64,000 bases of DNA from Ollibium composti (lineage in GTDB: Bacteria; Pseudomonadota; Alphaproteobacteria; Rhizobiales; Rhizobiaceae), in contig NZ_SSNY01000002.1 of assembly GCF_004801285.1 (NCBI RefSeq), forward strand, positions 186,001 to 250,000, given 5' to 3'. The notes under the pieces are model-generated. The model was not told the DNA's origin. It searched no databases and saw nothing but the letters and a program-made list of their open reading frames with translations. The number at the start of each line of letters is the position of its first letter. Position 1 is the stretch's first letter. This document shows positions 1-9,523 of the stretch, in pieces. The position numbers and the translations under genes were made by a program.

Positions 1-550
1 GCGTGCGCGGGCCGATGTCCATGTGGCCGCCCTCGCCGGGCACCGGAATCCAATGGTCTAACGCATGAATGAGGCCGGCGACGCCGAGGCCGGTGCCCGG
101 TCCCAGCACGACCCGGCCGGCATTGGGCTCGGGCGTGCCGCCGCCGATCTTTTCCATATGCTCTTCGCCGAGCGCCACCACGGCCAGCGCCTGCGCCTCG
201 AAATCGTTGAGCACGACGATGTCGGCGAGGCCGAGATTGGCGATCATCTCCTTCGGCCGCACCACCCATGGGCAGTTGGTCAGTTCGATCTCGTCGCCGT
301 CGACGGGGCCGGCGACGGCCAGCACGGCGGATTTCGGCTGGACCGAAGAGCGGTCGAGCACGGCGGCCTGGATGGCGGCGTCGATGGTGGGAAAGTCCGC
401 CGTCTGCACGATCCGCGGCTCGCCGGCCTCGGAATTGGCGTCGAGCACGACGGAAAACCGCGCATTGGTGCCGCCGATGTCGCCGATCAGGATCGGAAAC
501 CGCAGGCCCGTTCCGTCCTCGCTCGCGCCCTGCATCCTGTCCCGCTCCAT
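1..550 (-). CDS. glk: Glucokinase, 3' end cut by window edge
   Basis: Phosphorylates glucose to glucose 6-phosphate in the cytoplasm with ATP. The visible N-terminal part (about 183 residues) carries the phosphate-binding motif [10 protein letters not shown] near residue 20, the sugar-contact motif [13 protein letters not shown], the second phosphate loop [11 protein letters not shown] and the PGEGGHMD motif. These are hallmarks of the bacterial Glk family rather than the ROK family, which would show a CxCGxxGC zinc motif. The start at 550 gives [10 protein letters not shown]; an in-frame ATG at 535 is an alternative. The C-terminal part lies beyond position 1. Confidence 0.9.
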   Translation of the reverse strand, partial: MERDRMQGASEDGTGLRFPILIGDIGGTNARFSVVLDANSEAGEPRIVQTADFPTIDAAIQAAVLDRSSVQPKSAVLAVAGPVDGDEIELTNCPWVVRPKEMIANLGLADIVVLNDFEAQALAVVALGEEHMEKIGGGTPEPNAGRVVLGPGTGLGVAGLIHALDHWIPVPGEGGHMDIGPRT

Positions 551-605
551 GGTTCGCTTTCGCGTCGCTATAGCCAAACCATGGCCGCTGCGGAAGACGC
601 CTCGC

Positions 606-1709
606 TCACGGACCCGGCCGCGGACGCGGCACCGGCACGCCGATCTGCGGCGTTTCGGCGAAGGCGCTGAAAGCCGGCAGGCCGGTCGTGCCGGCCAGGA
701 CGGGAGCGGGCGGCGAAGCCGGCTCCGGCACGACGGCTTCCGGCGCCGGAGCGGTCGCCACCGCGACCGGGGCGCGGCCACCTTTGAACAGGGCCGCCTC
801 GAAGGAAGGCGGGCTCGGCTGGGTCAGCACCGCCTGGCACTGCTTCGGCAGCGCCGCCATCGTCATGATGTCGCGCGCCTTCGGCGCGTCGGGGTTCTTC
901 GCCGGCCGCCATGGTTCCTCGGTGAACCACCACGCAAGCTCCTTGCCGCAGCCGTCGCCCCTGCCGGTATCGTGCTGCGGCTTGCAGTTCGGTGAGCCCG
1001 GCTGGCAGCCGATGCGGACGTGGAAATGCTCGTCATGGCCCCAGAACGGCCTGATCTTGTTCAGCCAGCTGCGGTCGCCGCTGACCGTATCGCACAGCTT
1101 CTTCTTGATGCCGGGATGCACGAAGATGCGCTCCACCTCCGGATAGCTGGCGGCGCGCTTCAGCAGGCGGGCGCGCGACTCGGTCCAGCGGCGGTCGTCG
1201 ACGACAAGCGATTTCGGCTTCAGCATGGAGACGGCGCCGATCTTCTCGCGCCCGCTCATCGAATAGGGCTGGTCCGGCATCGGGCTGAACCAGATATCGG
1301 CATCCAGCCCGAGCTGGTGCGAGGCGTGGCCGGTGCGCATCGGGCCGCCGCGCGGCTGCGAGATGTCGCCGACCAGAAGGCCGCGCCAGCCGTCCTGCAC
1401 CGCATCGCGCGACAGCTTTTCCAAAAGCGCGATCATCGCCGGATGGCCCCAGTTGCGGTTGCGCGAAGGGCGCATGACCTGCCAGGTCGGCCCGTCCAGC
1501 GGCAGGCCGACGCCGCCGGCGAAGCAGCCCTTGGAATAGAAACCGTAGGATTGCGGGGCCACCGCCGAGGGCAGCGCCTCCGCGCCGAACAGGTTCTTCG
1601 CCAGTTCGGCAGCACCAGCCGTGTCCGCGCCGGACAACAGGCCGGTCAGCGCCACCGTCATTGCCAGCAGGACCGACCGGGGCGCGGAGAGCCATTTCGA
1701 CTGTGTCAT
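606..1709 (-). CDS. mepA: Penicillin-insensitive murein endopeptidase MepA
   Basis: Periplasmic zinc endopeptidase that cleaves D-Ala-meso-DAP cross-links in peptidoglycan. 367 residues from the ATG at 1709, which is preceded by AGGGGA at good spacing; an upstream in-frame ATG at 1772 has no comparable site and would put charged residues before the signal peptide. A hydrophobic signal segment ends near the ADTAGAAE stretch. The LAS metallopeptidase motifs [13 protein letters not shown] and HDEHFHVRI supply the zinc ligands. The protein is longer than the E. coli enzyme because of a Pro/Ala-rich C-terminal tail of about 80 residues. It lies 55 bases downstream of the start of glk on the same strand. 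Confidence 0.9.
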   Translation of the reverse strand: MTQSKWLSAPRSVLLAMTVALTGLLSGADTAGAAELAKNLFGAEALPSAVAPQSYGFYSKGCFAGGVGLPLDGPTWQVMRPSRNRNWGHPAMIALLEKLSRDAVQDGWRGLLVGDISQPRGGPMRTGHASHQLGLDADIWFSPMPDQPYSMSGREKIGAVSMLKPKSLVVDDRRWTESRARLLKRAASYPEVERIFVHPGIKKKLCDTVSGDRSWLNKIRPFWGHDEHFHVRIGCQPGSPNCKPQHDTGRGDGCGKELAWWFTEEPWRPAKNPDAPKARDIMTMAALPKQCQAVLTQPSPPSFEAALFKGGRAPVAVATAPAPEAVVPEPASPPAPVLAGTTGLPAFSAFAETPQIGVPVPRPRPGP

Positions 1710-1797
1710 GCGATTTCCCCTGCCTGCCCGTCCGCCGCAAGTCGCCGCCGAAGCGGCCGGTTCGCGAATCATAGCACGGCCTGCCCTGTCGGGGCGA

Positions 1798-2703
1798 TCA
1801 CGACCGTTTCATCGCGCTGCGCGCCGCCCCGTCCGCCCAGTCGCCCGCCGCCCATAGGGCATCGAAGGCGACGCGGTAGTCTGGGAAGCGGAAGGCGTAG
1901 CCCGTCTTCCTGATCGCGGCGTTGGAGACGCGCTTGTTCTCGCCGTAGAAAGACCGCGCCATGGGCGAAAGTTGGGCGGTTTCGAAGGGAATTTCCGGCG
2001 GCGGCTCCACGCCCATCAGTAAGGCCGCATAGGCGACGACCTCCTGCGGCGGCGACGGCAGGTCGTCGGTGACGTTGAAGACGCCGCCAAGGTTTCGCTC
2101 GGCCAGGTGCCGCAGCGCGCCTGCGATATCGTCGCGGTGGATGCGGTTGAACACCTGGTCCGGCTTGACCAGCCGCTTGGCGGTGCCGTCGCGCAGGTTG
2201 ACGAAGGCATTGCGGCCCGGCCCGTAAATGCCGGAGAGCCGCAAGACCGCGACCGGCAGGCCGGCGCGCGGCCCAAGCTCCAGCCACTGCCGCTCGGCCT
2301 CCAGCCGGCGGCGCGAGCGCTGCGACACCGGCCGGCATTCGCTGGTCTCGTCCACCCAGCCGCCGCCATGGTCGCCATAGACGCCGACGGTGGAGAGATA
2401 GCCGATCCATTGCAGCGCTGGCAGGCCGGCGGCGAGCCCGGCCGCGACGACATCGAGCGCCGGGTCGCCGGCCTCGTCCGGCGCGATCGAGACGACGACG
2501 TGGGTGGCCTGCCGGAGTGCCGCGAGCAGTTCAGGCGTCGAGGCGCCCTCGAACGGCAGCGGCGTGATGCCGGCATCGCGAAGTGTGGCGAATTTTTCCG
2601 GTGAGCGCGTCGTGCCGACGATGGTGGTGCCCGCAGGCAGCGCGCGGGCGAAAGCCTGGCCCGAATAGCCGGCGCCGAAGATGAGAACGGTTTTCATGGT
2701 CAT
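1798..2703 (-). CDS. NAD-dependent epimerase/dehydratase-like (SDR) protein
   Basis: 301 residues with an N-terminal Rossmann dinucleotide motif, LIFGAGYSGQAFARAL, near residue 7, and a segment QWIGYLSTVGVYGDHGGGW that places the Ser and Tyr of an extended/atypical SDR. It resembles the YeeZ group of epimerase-like proteins; no substrate can be assigned. An ATG at 2697 (MKTVL) is an equally plausible start, since neither has a strong ribosome binding site. A palindromic repeat lies directly upstream, between it and queG, so the two are probably separate transcripts. Confidence 0.75.
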   Translation of the reverse strand: MTMKTVLIFGAGYSGQAFARALPAGTTIVGTTRSPEKFATLRDAGITPLPFEGASTPELLAALRQATHVVVSIAPDEAGDPALDVVAAGLAAGLPALQWIGYLSTVGVYGDHGGGWVDETSECRPVSQRSRRRLEAERQWLELGPRAGLPVAVLRLSGIYGPGRNAFVNLRDGTAKRLVKPDQVFNRIHRDDIAGALRHLAERNLGGVFNVTDDLPSPPQEVVAYAALLMGVEPPPEIPFETAQLSPMARSFYGENKRVSNAAIRKTGYAFRFPDYRVAFDALWAAGDWADGAARSAMKRS

Positions 2704-2720
2704 TTGTACTTGGCGCGCTG

Positions 2721-2832
2721 CCCCTCACCCTTACCCTCTCCCCGTGAACGGGGAGAGGGGGACGCCGGCGTCGCAGCTTCTCCCCTCTCCCCGTTGTTCA
2801 CGGGGGGAGGATGCCGGCAGGCAGGTGAGGGG
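2721..2832. repeat. Intergenic palindromic repeat, class A
   Basis: Begins CCCCTCACC and ends GGTGAGGGG, with inner TCCCCGTGAACGGGGA and a degraded second hairpin. It shares the ATGCCGGCAGGCAGGTGAGG string with copies at 49.7 and 58.3 kb. It lies between queG and the SDR gene. Confidence 0.85.
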
Positions 2833-2842
2833 CGGCGCGGAG

Positions 2843-3979
2843 CTACCATCGATTCACTGCCATCCATTCTTGCCTGACGTCCTCATCTTCCTCGTTCTCG
2901 ACCCGCCCGGCGCAGCTCAAAAATGCCTCCGGCGCCAGCCGCGACAGCGCCCATACGGCAGCGCCCCGCACCAGCGGCGAAGGATCGCCAAGCAGGCTGC
3001 GGACCTGTTCCGTCAGTGCGCCGTCGCCCGAATTTCCGGCGGCGATCAGCACGTTGCGGATAAAACGGTCGCGCCCGATGCGCTTGACCGGCGAGCCGGA
3101 AAACAGCGCCCGGAAAGCGGTGTCGTCCAGTTCGAGCAGGTCGATGAGCTTCGGCGCGCGCAGATCGTCGCGGGCGGCGAGCTTCGCCTCCGAAGCCGCC
3201 TGCGCGAACTTGTTCCATGGGCAGGCGGCGAGGCAGTCGTCGCAGCCATAGATGCGGTTGCCAATCGCCTCGCGGAATTCGGCCGGGATCGGTCCCTTGT
3301 TCTCGATGGTGAGGTAGGAGATGCAGCGGCGCGCGTCGAGCCGGTAGGGCGCCGGGAAGGCGTTCGTCGGGCAGGCGTCGAGGCAGGCGCGGCAGGAGCC
3401 GCAATGGTCGTCCTCGCGGCTGTCCGGCTCCAGCTCCGCCGTGGTGAAGATCGAGCCGAGGAACAGCCAGGAGCCGTGGGCGCGGCTGACGAGGTTGGTG
3501 TGCTTGCCCTGCCAGCCGAGCCCGGCGGCTTCCGCCAGCGGCTTTTCCATCACCGGCGCCGTATCGACGAACACCTTCACGTCGCCACCGGCACGCGCCA
3601 CGATCTTGCCGGCGATTTCCTTCAGCCGCCCCTTCATCACGTCGTGGTAGTCGCGGTTCTGCGCGTAGACCGAGATGGCGGCGCGATCCGGCCGCGACAG
3701 GATCTCGCGCGGGTCGCTGTCGGGACCGTAGTTCATCGCCAGCACGATCACCGAGCGCACCTCGGGCCACAGCACCGAGGGGTCGGCGCGGCGCGCCAGC
3801 GTCTCCTCGATCCAGCCCATCGAGCCATGGAATCCGTCGGCGACGAAGCGCGCCAGCCGCGCCGGCGCCTGCGGGATGGCGTCCGGCCTTGTCACCGCGA
3901 CGGCGGCGAAGCCGGCGGCTCGCGCCTCGCGCTCGATCAGCTCGCGCAGGCGTTTCGGATCAGAAATCGAGGTCCGCAT
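2843..3979 (-). CDS. queG: Epoxyqueuosine reductase QueG
   Basis: Last step of queuosine tRNA modification: reduces epoxyqueuosine to queuosine using cobalamin and two [4Fe-4S] clusters. 378 residues, the usual family length. The ferredoxin-like cluster motifs [13 protein letters not shown] (near residue 187) and [10 protein letters not shown] are both intact, followed by a C-terminal HEAT-like segment ([17 protein letters not shown]). The start overlaps the end of the upstream GST gene by 20 bases, so the two are co-transcribed and probably translationally coupled. Confidence 0.95.
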   Translation of the reverse strand: MRTSISDPKRLRELIEREARAAGFAAVAVTRPDAIPQAPARLARFVADGFHGSMGWIEETLARRADPSVLWPEVRSVIVLAMNYGPDSDPREILSRPDRAAISVYAQNRDYHDVMKGRLKEIAGKIVARAGGDVKVFVDTAPVMEKPLAEAAGLGWQGKHTNLVSRAHGSWLFLGSIFTTAELEPDSREDDHCGSCRACLDACPTNAFPAPYRLDARRCISYLTIENKGPIPAEFREAIGNRIYGCDDCLAACPWNKFAQAASEAKLAARDDLRAPKLIDLLELDDTAFRALFSGSPVKRIGRDRFIRNVLIAAGNSGDGALTEQVRSLLGDPSPLVRGAAVWALSRLAPEAFLSCAGRVENEEDEDVRQEWMAVNRW

Positions 3980-4652
3980 AGTGCGACACCGGCGAAAGGC
4001 CGCGCACGCGGTCGGCCAGCAGCGGCCGGAACGACGGCCGCGACTTCAGCCGCGTATACCATTCGCGCGCGGCGACGTGCTCGCGCCAGTCGATCTCGCC
4101 CAGATAGTCGAGCACCGAAAGCGTGGCGGCGGCGGCGAGGTCGGCATAGGTGAGCCGCGATCCGGCCAGCCAGTGGCGGGTGCCGGCCAGCCAGTTGGTG
4201 TATTTCATGTGCTGGCGGATGTTGGCCCGCGCCGCGCGGATGGCGGTCGAATCGGGCGAGCCGCCGCCGGCCTCGGCCGGCATGTGCGGCTTCAGCGCGC
4301 GTTCGCGCACGAGGTGCCGCGTCACCTCGCTCTCGGCCTTGACGAGGTACCAGTCTGTCAGGCGGCGGATCTCGGCGCGCTCCATCGAGCCTTCCACGAA
4401 CAGCCGCTTGTCGCGCTTCAAAACGCCGCGCGTCTCGTCGAGATATTCGGCGATGACGGAGGCGCCGACGATCGGCACGTCGCCCTCGGCCAGAAGCACC
4501 GGCAGGTTGCCGGCCGGGTTCAGCGACAGGAACTCCTTGCGCCGCATCCACGGCTTTTCCTCGATCAGCGCCAGTTCCTCGCCGTATTCGCCGAAGGCGA
4601 GGCGCACGAACCGGCAGGAGGCGAACAGTGGGTGATGAAAAAGCGTCAGCAT
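3960..4652 (-). CDS. Glutathione S-transferase family protein
   Basis: 230 residues with a thioredoxin-like N-terminal half ([20 protein letters not shown]) holding a Ser-Cys at the usual catalytic position, the glutathione-binding turn [10 protein letters not shown] with its cis-proline, and an all-helical C-terminal half. Likely a cytosolic glutathione-dependent enzyme; the substrate cannot be read from sequence. It is the first gene of a two-gene unit with queG (20-base overlap) and diverges from uppP across about 170 bases. Confidence 0.85.
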   Translation of the reverse strand: MLTLFHHPLFASCRFVRLAFGEYGEELALIEEKPWMRRKEFLSLNPAGNLPVLLAEGDVPIVGASVIAEYLDETRGVLKRDKRLFVEGSMERAEIRRLTDWYLVKAESEVTRHLVRERALKPHMPAEAGGGSPDSTAIRAARANIRQHMKYTNWLAGTRHWLAGSRLTYADLAAAATLSVLDYLGEIDWREHVAAREWYTRLKSRPSFRPLLADRVRGLSPVSHYADLDF

Positions 4653-4820
4653 GATACCGCGATTGACATGCGCTCTGGCGAATCGCCCGCCGCATCGCTA
4701 AAGCTTTGCCGCGACGGGTCGGGGCCGGCAAGGGTGCTGCGACCTATAGGGTGGTTCCCGCGCCGTGACAAGCAACGCCTTTTCGAACCCCCGACGCCAA
4801 GGACGCGCCAAAGGACCATC

Positions 4821-5759
4821 ATGGACAGCCAGACCCTGATCGAAGCCCTCCTGCTCGGCCTGCTGGAGGGTTTTACCGAATTCCTGCCGGTGTCCTCCAC
4901 CGGCCATATCCTGCTGGCGGGGCATTTCCTCGGCTTCAATTCGACCGGCAAGGTGTTCGAGGTGCTGATCCAGCTCGGCGCCATCCTCGCCATCCTTTCC
5001 GTCTATGCGAACCGTTTCTGGGATTTCATCAGGCGCCCCGACGCCTTCGCCCGGCTGGTCGACGTCGCGGTCGGCGTGGTGGCTGCCCTGATCTGGCTGG
5101 CCGGCTGCACCTGGGAACTCCTGGTGTCGGTGTTCCGGCGCAAGCGGCCGAACCTGTTTCTGCCGCCCGAGCGCTCGTCCGACCATTCGGTCAGGCTGAT
5201 GGTCGCCGTGGTGCTGGCCTTCTTGCCGGCGGCGGTGATCGGCGTGATCCTGCACGATTTCATCAAGACGGTGCTGTTCGAGACGCCGAAGCTGATCTGC
5301 ATCATGCTCATCCTCGGCGGCATCGTGCTTCTGTGGATCGACCGGCTGGACCTGAAGCCGCGCGTCCACGACGCCTCCGAACTCTCCATTCCGCTGGCGC
5401 TGAAGATCGGCCTGTTCCAGTGCCTCGCCATGATCCCCGGCACCTCCCGCTCCGGCGCCACCATTGTAGGCTCGATGCTGATGGGCGTGGACAAGCGCGC
5501 GGCGGCGGAATTCTCCTTCTTCCTCGCCATGCCGACCATGCTCGGCGCTTTTACGCTCGACCTGCTCAAGAACCGCCACCTTCTGTCGGCGGCCGACTTC
5601 CCGGTCATCGCGGTCGGCTTCATCGCCGCCTTCATCACCGCCGTGATCGCCGTGCGCAGCCTGCTCGGCTATGTCTCGCGGCACGGCTACGCGCTGTTCG
5701 GCTGGTGGCGGCTGATCGTCGGCGGCCTGGGGTTGATCGCGCTGTACGTTTTCGGGTGA
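4821..5759 (+). CDS. uppP: Undecaprenyl-diphosphatase UppP (BacA)
   Basis: Integral membrane enzyme that dephosphorylates undecaprenyl diphosphate so that the lipid carrier of cell-wall synthesis can be reused. 312 residues. The ATG at 4821 has AAAGGA five bases upstream. The family signatures are intact: [16 protein letters not shown] near residue 13, holding the catalytic Glu and Ser, and [12 protein letters not shown] near residue 205. About eight hydrophobic segments are visible. A central stretch (about residues 85-130, [15 protein letters not shown]) is longer and more charged than in E. coli. Confidence 0.95.
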   Translation: MDSQTLIEALLLGLLEGFTEFLPVSSTGHILLAGHFLGFNSTGKVFEVLIQLGAILAILSVYANRFWDFIRRPDAFARLVDVAVGVVAALIWLAGCTWELLVSVFRRKRPNLFLPPERSSDHSVRLMVAVVLAFLPAAVIGVILHDFIKTVLFETPKLICIMLILGGIVLLWIDRLDLKPRVHDASELSIPLALKIGLFQCLAMIPGTSRSGATIVGSMLMGVDKRAAAEFSFFLAMPTMLGAFTLDLLKNRHLLSAADFPVIAVGFIAAFITAVIAVRSLLGYVSRHGYALFGWWRLIVGGLGLIALYVFG

Positions 5760-5791
5760 GCGCCCGTAAAAGCAGATCCGTCGGGCGCATG

Positions 5792-5883
5792 CCCCCACCC
5801 CTAACCCCTCCCCGCAAGGGGGAGGGGAAGTTGCCGCGTCCCAAGTCCCCCTCCCCCTTGCGGGGAGGGGTTAGGGGTGGGGG
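5792..5883. repeat. Intergenic palindromic repeat, class B
   Basis: A perfect inverted repeat: 36-base arms at 5792-5827 and 5848-5883 around a 20-base spacer. Each arm contains its own smaller hairpin, CCCCTCCCCGCAAGGGGGAG. The right arm is identical over all 36 bases to 18656-18691. It sits between uppP and a convergent gene, so it may also act as a bidirectional terminator. Confidence 0.9.
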
Positions 5884-5932
5884 TTCTTGCCGGCGACTGG
5901 AGCCGCTGCAAATTCCTTTTTCGGCGGTTCCC

Positions 5933-6922
5933 TTACGCCTCGGCGTTGCCCGCCGTGTCGCCGCGCTGGAACTGGCCGGCGGCGCGGAAGCGCCACAGGT
6001 AGCTGGGCAGGATGGTGCCGAGCGCCTGCGGCTGGATGCCGAGGCCGGGGAGCGTGCGGCCTTCCTTGTCGGCCTTGTCCGAGACGACGTTGTGCTCGCG
6101 CAGCTGCGCCACCTGGTCGCGGGTGAGCAGCGGCTTCGGCAGCATGCCGAGGATGGAGGCCTGAAGGTTCGCCAGCCACCAGGGCACCGGCACCAGCATG
6201 CGCTTGCGGTCGACGACGGCGAGCAGTTCCTCCATGCACTGGCGGAAGGTCAGCACCTGCGGCCCGCCGAGTTCGTAGGCGCGCCCGCCGGCGACCTGCC
6301 CGTCCACCGAGCGCGCGATCGCCTCGGCGATGTCCACCGCATAGACCGGCTGGAATTTCGTCTCGCCGCCGCCGATCAGCGGCAGCACCGGCGAATAGCG
6401 CGCCATGTTGGCGAAGCGGTTGAAGAAGGTGTCTTCCGGGCCAAAGGCGACGGAGGGACGGAAGATGACGGCATCGGCAATCGTCTCCAGCACCGCCTTT
6501 TCGCCGAGCGCCTTGCTGCGCTGATAGGCGGAGGCGGATTGCGCGTCGGCGCCGAGCGCCGAGACGTGGGTCATGCCGGCGCCGACGGCGCGCGCGGCCT
6601 CCGCGACGGCGCGGGCGCCGAAGGTGTGCACGGCGCCGAAGCGCTGGCGTCCGCTCTCATGCAAAATGCCGACGAGGTTGACGACGTGGGCGGCGCCCCG
6701 GACCGCGTTGTCGACCGACCAGCGCACGCGCACATTGGCCTGCACCGGCTGGATCTGGCCGACATTGCCGAGCGGCTGCAGGTGGCCGGCGAGGTCGGGC
6801 CGGCGGCAGGCGGCGCGCACGCGGTAGCCGCGGCGGGCCAGCGCACGCACCACGTGGCGCCCGAGGAAGCCCGAGCCGCCGAAGACGACGACCAGCGGCG
6901 GTGTTTGCAGGATTTCGGTCAT
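5933..6922 (-). CDS. NDUFA9-like NAD(P)H-binding protein (atypical SDR)
   Basis: 329 residues. The N-terminal Rossmann motif VVVFGGSGFLGRHVVRALA lies near residue 11, followed by the pattern of the complex I NDUFA9-like atypical SDR family (VNLVGILHESGRQRF, THVSALGAD, YQRSKALGE, RPSVAFGPED). Members in alphaproteobacteria are relatives of the mitochondrial complex I accessory subunit; whether this one binds complex I or acts on a small molecule is unknown. It converges on uppP. Confidence 0.85.
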   Translation of the reverse strand: MTEILQTPPLVVVFGGSGFLGRHVVRALARRGYRVRAACRRPDLAGHLQPLGNVGQIQPVQANVRVRWSVDNAVRGAAHVVNLVGILHESGRQRFGAVHTFGARAVAEAARAVGAGMTHVSALGADAQSASAYQRSKALGEKAVLETIADAVIFRPSVAFGPEDTFFNRFANMARYSPVLPLIGGGETKFQPVYAVDIAEAIARSVDGQVAGGRAYELGGPQVLTFRQCMEELLAVVDRKRMLVPVPWWLANLQASILGMLPKPLLTRDQVAQLREHNVVSDKADKEGRTLPGLGIQPQALGTILPSYLWRFRAAGQFQRGDTAGNAEA

Positions 6923-7049
6923 GGCTGGCTCCGGCAGGGCAGTTCGAGGCGTGGCTTTGCCGTTTCATAGTCGCTTTCGCGGCGAAGGCAAAGGGACTTG
7001 GACGGCCGCCGAGGGTCATCCTTCCGGCCTTGCCTCAGCCGCTGCCGCG

Positions 7050-7379
7050 TCAGGTATCGCTTTTGCCCAGTTCGTGGAGGAAAGACATCATCATGATCAT
7101 CCGCCGGACGGCTTGCGGCGGCATGGGGCCGGCCAGGCAAACCAGGCGCGAATCCTCCAGGCGAACGTGGCAGCGGCCTTCGCGGCGGCAGGTGCGGCCT
7201 GGACAGCGTGACGGCGCCTCGTCCTCTTCCAGAGCAAGGCGCATGGCGATTCGGCAGGAGCGGGCGAACCGTTCCTTCTCGTCGTCGTCCCACTGATCGT
7301 AGGTAAGGTCGGGATCGTAGGGCAGGTCGGGATCGTATTCGCCGACGGGAGCGGCGGCTAAGGCAGGCAGGTCGTCCAT
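7050..7379 (-). CDS. Small Cys-containing hypothetical protein
   Basis: 109 residues from the ATG at 7379, which has GGAGGAACAACC in front of it; an in-frame ATG at 7442 lacks such a site. The N-terminal third is acidic with an imperfect repeat (YDPDLPYDPDLTYDQW). The middle carries CPGRTCRREGRCHVR, then LVCLAGPMPPQAVR. The spaced cysteines could bind metal, but no known zinc-finger or iron-sulfur pattern is matched exactly. I do not recognise a family and assign no function. The strong ribosome binding site and coding-like composition support a real gene. Confidence 0.6.
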   Translation of the reverse strand: MDDLPALAAAPVGEYDPDLPYDPDLTYDQWDDDEKERFARSCRIAMRLALEEDEAPSRCPGRTCRREGRCHVRLEDSRLVCLAGPMPPQAVRRMIMMMSFLHELGKSDT

Positions 7380-7920
7380 GGTTGTTCCTCCGTTCCGATC
7401 GTGGGTGGTCGCCGCACCGAAGGCGGCGGAAATCGTTGCCACGCCCGGCTTGTCGCCGTCTGGCCTTTGTTCGTCGCCGCCTTCCGAATACTGGAAGCGG
7501 AAGGGAAGCGGGGCGCGGGACCGTGCCTCTTTTTGTTGTTTTTCGTGGCGCGAACCTCGCGCCCCGCCGGCCGCTTGCCTCCCCGAGGGTCGCTGCCGCT
7601 CGCGCGGCCCGCTGGCTCGGTCGAGGCCCGGACCTGGGGGTTCATCGCCCAGTGGCGCTACCGTAGCGCCACCGGCCCGGAGCCGCCGTCCTCACCCGAT
7701 GTCCGGTGCGCACCGGGTTTCCCGCGAGGACGGTCAGACGATTATGGGCAAGACCGAAGTGACGGGGATAACTCGAAGCGAAAGAAATCGCCGTCGACGA
7801 TGCAAGCCGTTGATCCGGCTTGACGATATCCCGGTATGCAGGAAGCGGTTGTCCGCGTCGCACCGCGCGGCCGTGGCCGAACGGTCTTCCCGCGGCTGTC
7901 CTTGAATTGGCGCGACAGGG
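7380..7920. other. 540-base stretch with no convincing gene
   Basis: Open frames here have low-complexity Arg/Pro/Ser-rich translations typical of GC-rich noncoding DNA. Two perfect palindromes stand out: GTGGCGCTA-CCG-TAGCGCCAC at 7652-7672 and CCGGTGCGCACCGG at 7703-7716. A T-rich run (CTTTTTGTTGTTTTTCG) lies near 7530-7547. Promoters for both flanking divergent genes must lie here, but I cannot place them confidently. Confidence 0.4.
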
Positions 7921-9312
7921 ATGGCAACCAATAGGCGAGGCTTTCAACCCTTCAGGATGCGCTGCGTGCCGACCTTTCCGTTCTCCGAAGCCGACCCGAT
8001 CCGCTATCCCGGCCCGCCGCCGAAGGCGTCCGAGGTGGTCGTCATCGGCGGCGGCGTCATCGGCGTGACGACGGCGCTGTTCCTGGCGCAGCGCGGCATT
8101 CCGGTGACGCTTCTGGAAAAGGGGCGCGTCGCCGCCGAGCAGTCGTCGCGCAACTGGGGTTGGGTGCGCAAGCAGGGGCGCGACGAGGGCGAACTGCCGA
8201 TCGCCATCGAGGCCGGCCGCCTGTGGCGGCAACTGGCCGGGGAATGCGGCGAGGACATCGGCCTCGTCGAGACGGGCGTGACCTATCTGGCGGAAACCGA
8301 CAAGGAGTTCGCCGGCTTCGAGGATTTCATGGGGCTCGCCGCCGCCCACGACCTCGACACGCGCCTGCTCGACGGCAGCGAAACCGCCAAGCTTATTCCA
8401 GGCATGGCGCGCAAATTCGCCGGCGCGATGACGACGCCGTCCGACATGCGCGCCGAGCCGTGGCTGGCCGTGCCCGCGCTCGCCCGGCTCGCCGCCCGCA
8501 AGGGAGCGACCATCGTGGAGAACTGCGCCGTCCGCACCCTCGATATCGCGGCGGGCAAGGTCAGGGGCGTTTGGACGGAGGCAGGCTTCATCGAAGCTTC
8601 CACGGTGCTGGTCGCGGCCGGCGCGTGGTCGTCGCTGTTCCTGCGCAAGCACGGCGTCTCCATTCCGCAGCTCAGCGTCCGCTCGACCGTGGCGGCGACC
8701 GAGCCCATGCCCGAAATTCATGCGGGCGCGGCGGCGGACGAGCGCATCGCCTTCCGGCGCCGGCAGGACGGCGGCTATACGCTGGCGGCCGGCGGCGGCA
8801 GCCAGCTCCATATCGGCCCGGATGCGTTCCGGCATGCCGTCAAATACCTTCCCGCCCTGCGGGCCAACCCGTTCGGCGTCCGCTATTCCCCGGCCGCCCC
8901 GTCCGGCTATCCCGACGGCTGGACGACGCCGCGCGACTGGACAGCGGAGACGCAAACACCGTTCGAGCGGATGCGGGTGCTGAACCCGGCACCCGAACGC
9001 TCCAAGCTGCAGGCGGTGGAAAAGAATTTCGGCGCCCTTTTCCCGCAGCTCGGCAAGGTCCGCCTGAAGGCGAGCTGGGCCGGCATGATCGACGCCATGC
9101 CCGACGTGGTGCCGGTCGTCGACCGCGTCGAGGCGCTTCCCGGCCTGTTCGTCGCCACAGGCATGAGCGGCCACGGCTTCGGCATCGGTCCCGGATTCGG
9201 CCGCGTCGTCGCCGACCTGATCCAGAACAACGCGGTGGGCCACGACATGAGCCGCTTCCGCCTGTCGCGCTTCTCCGACGGCAGCGCCCTCAAGCTGGGG
9301 CCGGCGCTGTAG
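7921..9312 (+). CDS. FAD-dependent oxidoreductase, DadA/DAO type
   Basis: 463 residues of the D-amino-acid oxidase/dehydrogenase fold. The FAD-binding dinucleotide motif VVVIGGGVIGVTTALFLAQR begins near residue 39; RVAAEQSSRNWGWVRKQGRD lies near residue 69; the C-terminal FAD-contact segment is GLFVATGMSGHGFGIGPGFG. The family oxidises amines or D-amino acids and passes electrons to oxygen or the respiratory chain; the substrate is not determinable. The start is uncertain: ATG at 7921 or 7957 (MRCVPTFPF), neither with a well-spaced ribosome binding site. It stands alone, with no adjacent transporter. Confidence 0.8.
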   Translation: MATNRRGFQPFRMRCVPTFPFSEADPIRYPGPPPKASEVVVIGGGVIGVTTALFLAQRGIPVTLLEKGRVAAEQSSRNWGWVRKQGRDEGELPIAIEAGRLWRQLAGECGEDIGLVETGVTYLAETDKEFAGFEDFMGLAAAHDLDTRLLDGSETAKLIPGMARKFAGAMTTPSDMRAEPWLAVPALARLAARKGATIVENCAVRTLDIAAGKVRGVWTEAGFIEASTVLVAAGAWSSLFLRKHGVSIPQLSVRSTVAATEPMPEIHAGAAADERIAFRRRQDGGYTLAAGGGSQLHIGPDAFRHAVKYLPALRANPFGVRYSPAAPSGYPDGWTTPRDWTAETQTPFERMRVLNPAPERSKLQAVEKNFGALFPQLGKVRLKASWAGMIDAMPDVVPVVDRVEALPGLFVATGMSGHGFGIGPGFGRVVADLIQNNAVGHDMSRFRLSRFSDGSALKLGPAL

Positions 9313-9352
9313 GGGAAGATTGCCGTTGGCGGGATTATCGCCGACGGCGGTG

Positions 9353-9490
9353 CCCCCACTCCGTCGCGCTTCGCGCGCCACCTCTCCCCCACATGCGTGG
9401 GGGAGAGGAAGGGTGCCAAGCTTGCGGCCGGCTTTCCTCTCCCCCGTCGAACGGGGGAGAGGTGGCTTGCGAAGCAAGACGGAGTGGGGG
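9353..9490. repeat. Intergenic palindromic repeat, class C
   Basis: Termini CCCCCACTCCGTC and GACGGAGTGGGGG are inverted. Inside are a CGC-GCTTCGC-GCG hairpin on the left, a GAAGC-type hairpin on the right, and two CTCTCCCCC...GGGGGAGAG hairpins. It lies between two convergent genes (the oxidoreductase and maeB). Confidence 0.9.
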
Positions 9491-9523
9491 TCGACCTATG
9501 CACCGCCCTCAAAAAGGTAAGCG

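Noticed and set aside
7501..7700. Possible tRNA or structured RNA in the geneless gap
   Set aside because: No T-loop or anticodon-arm pattern, only isolated palindromes.
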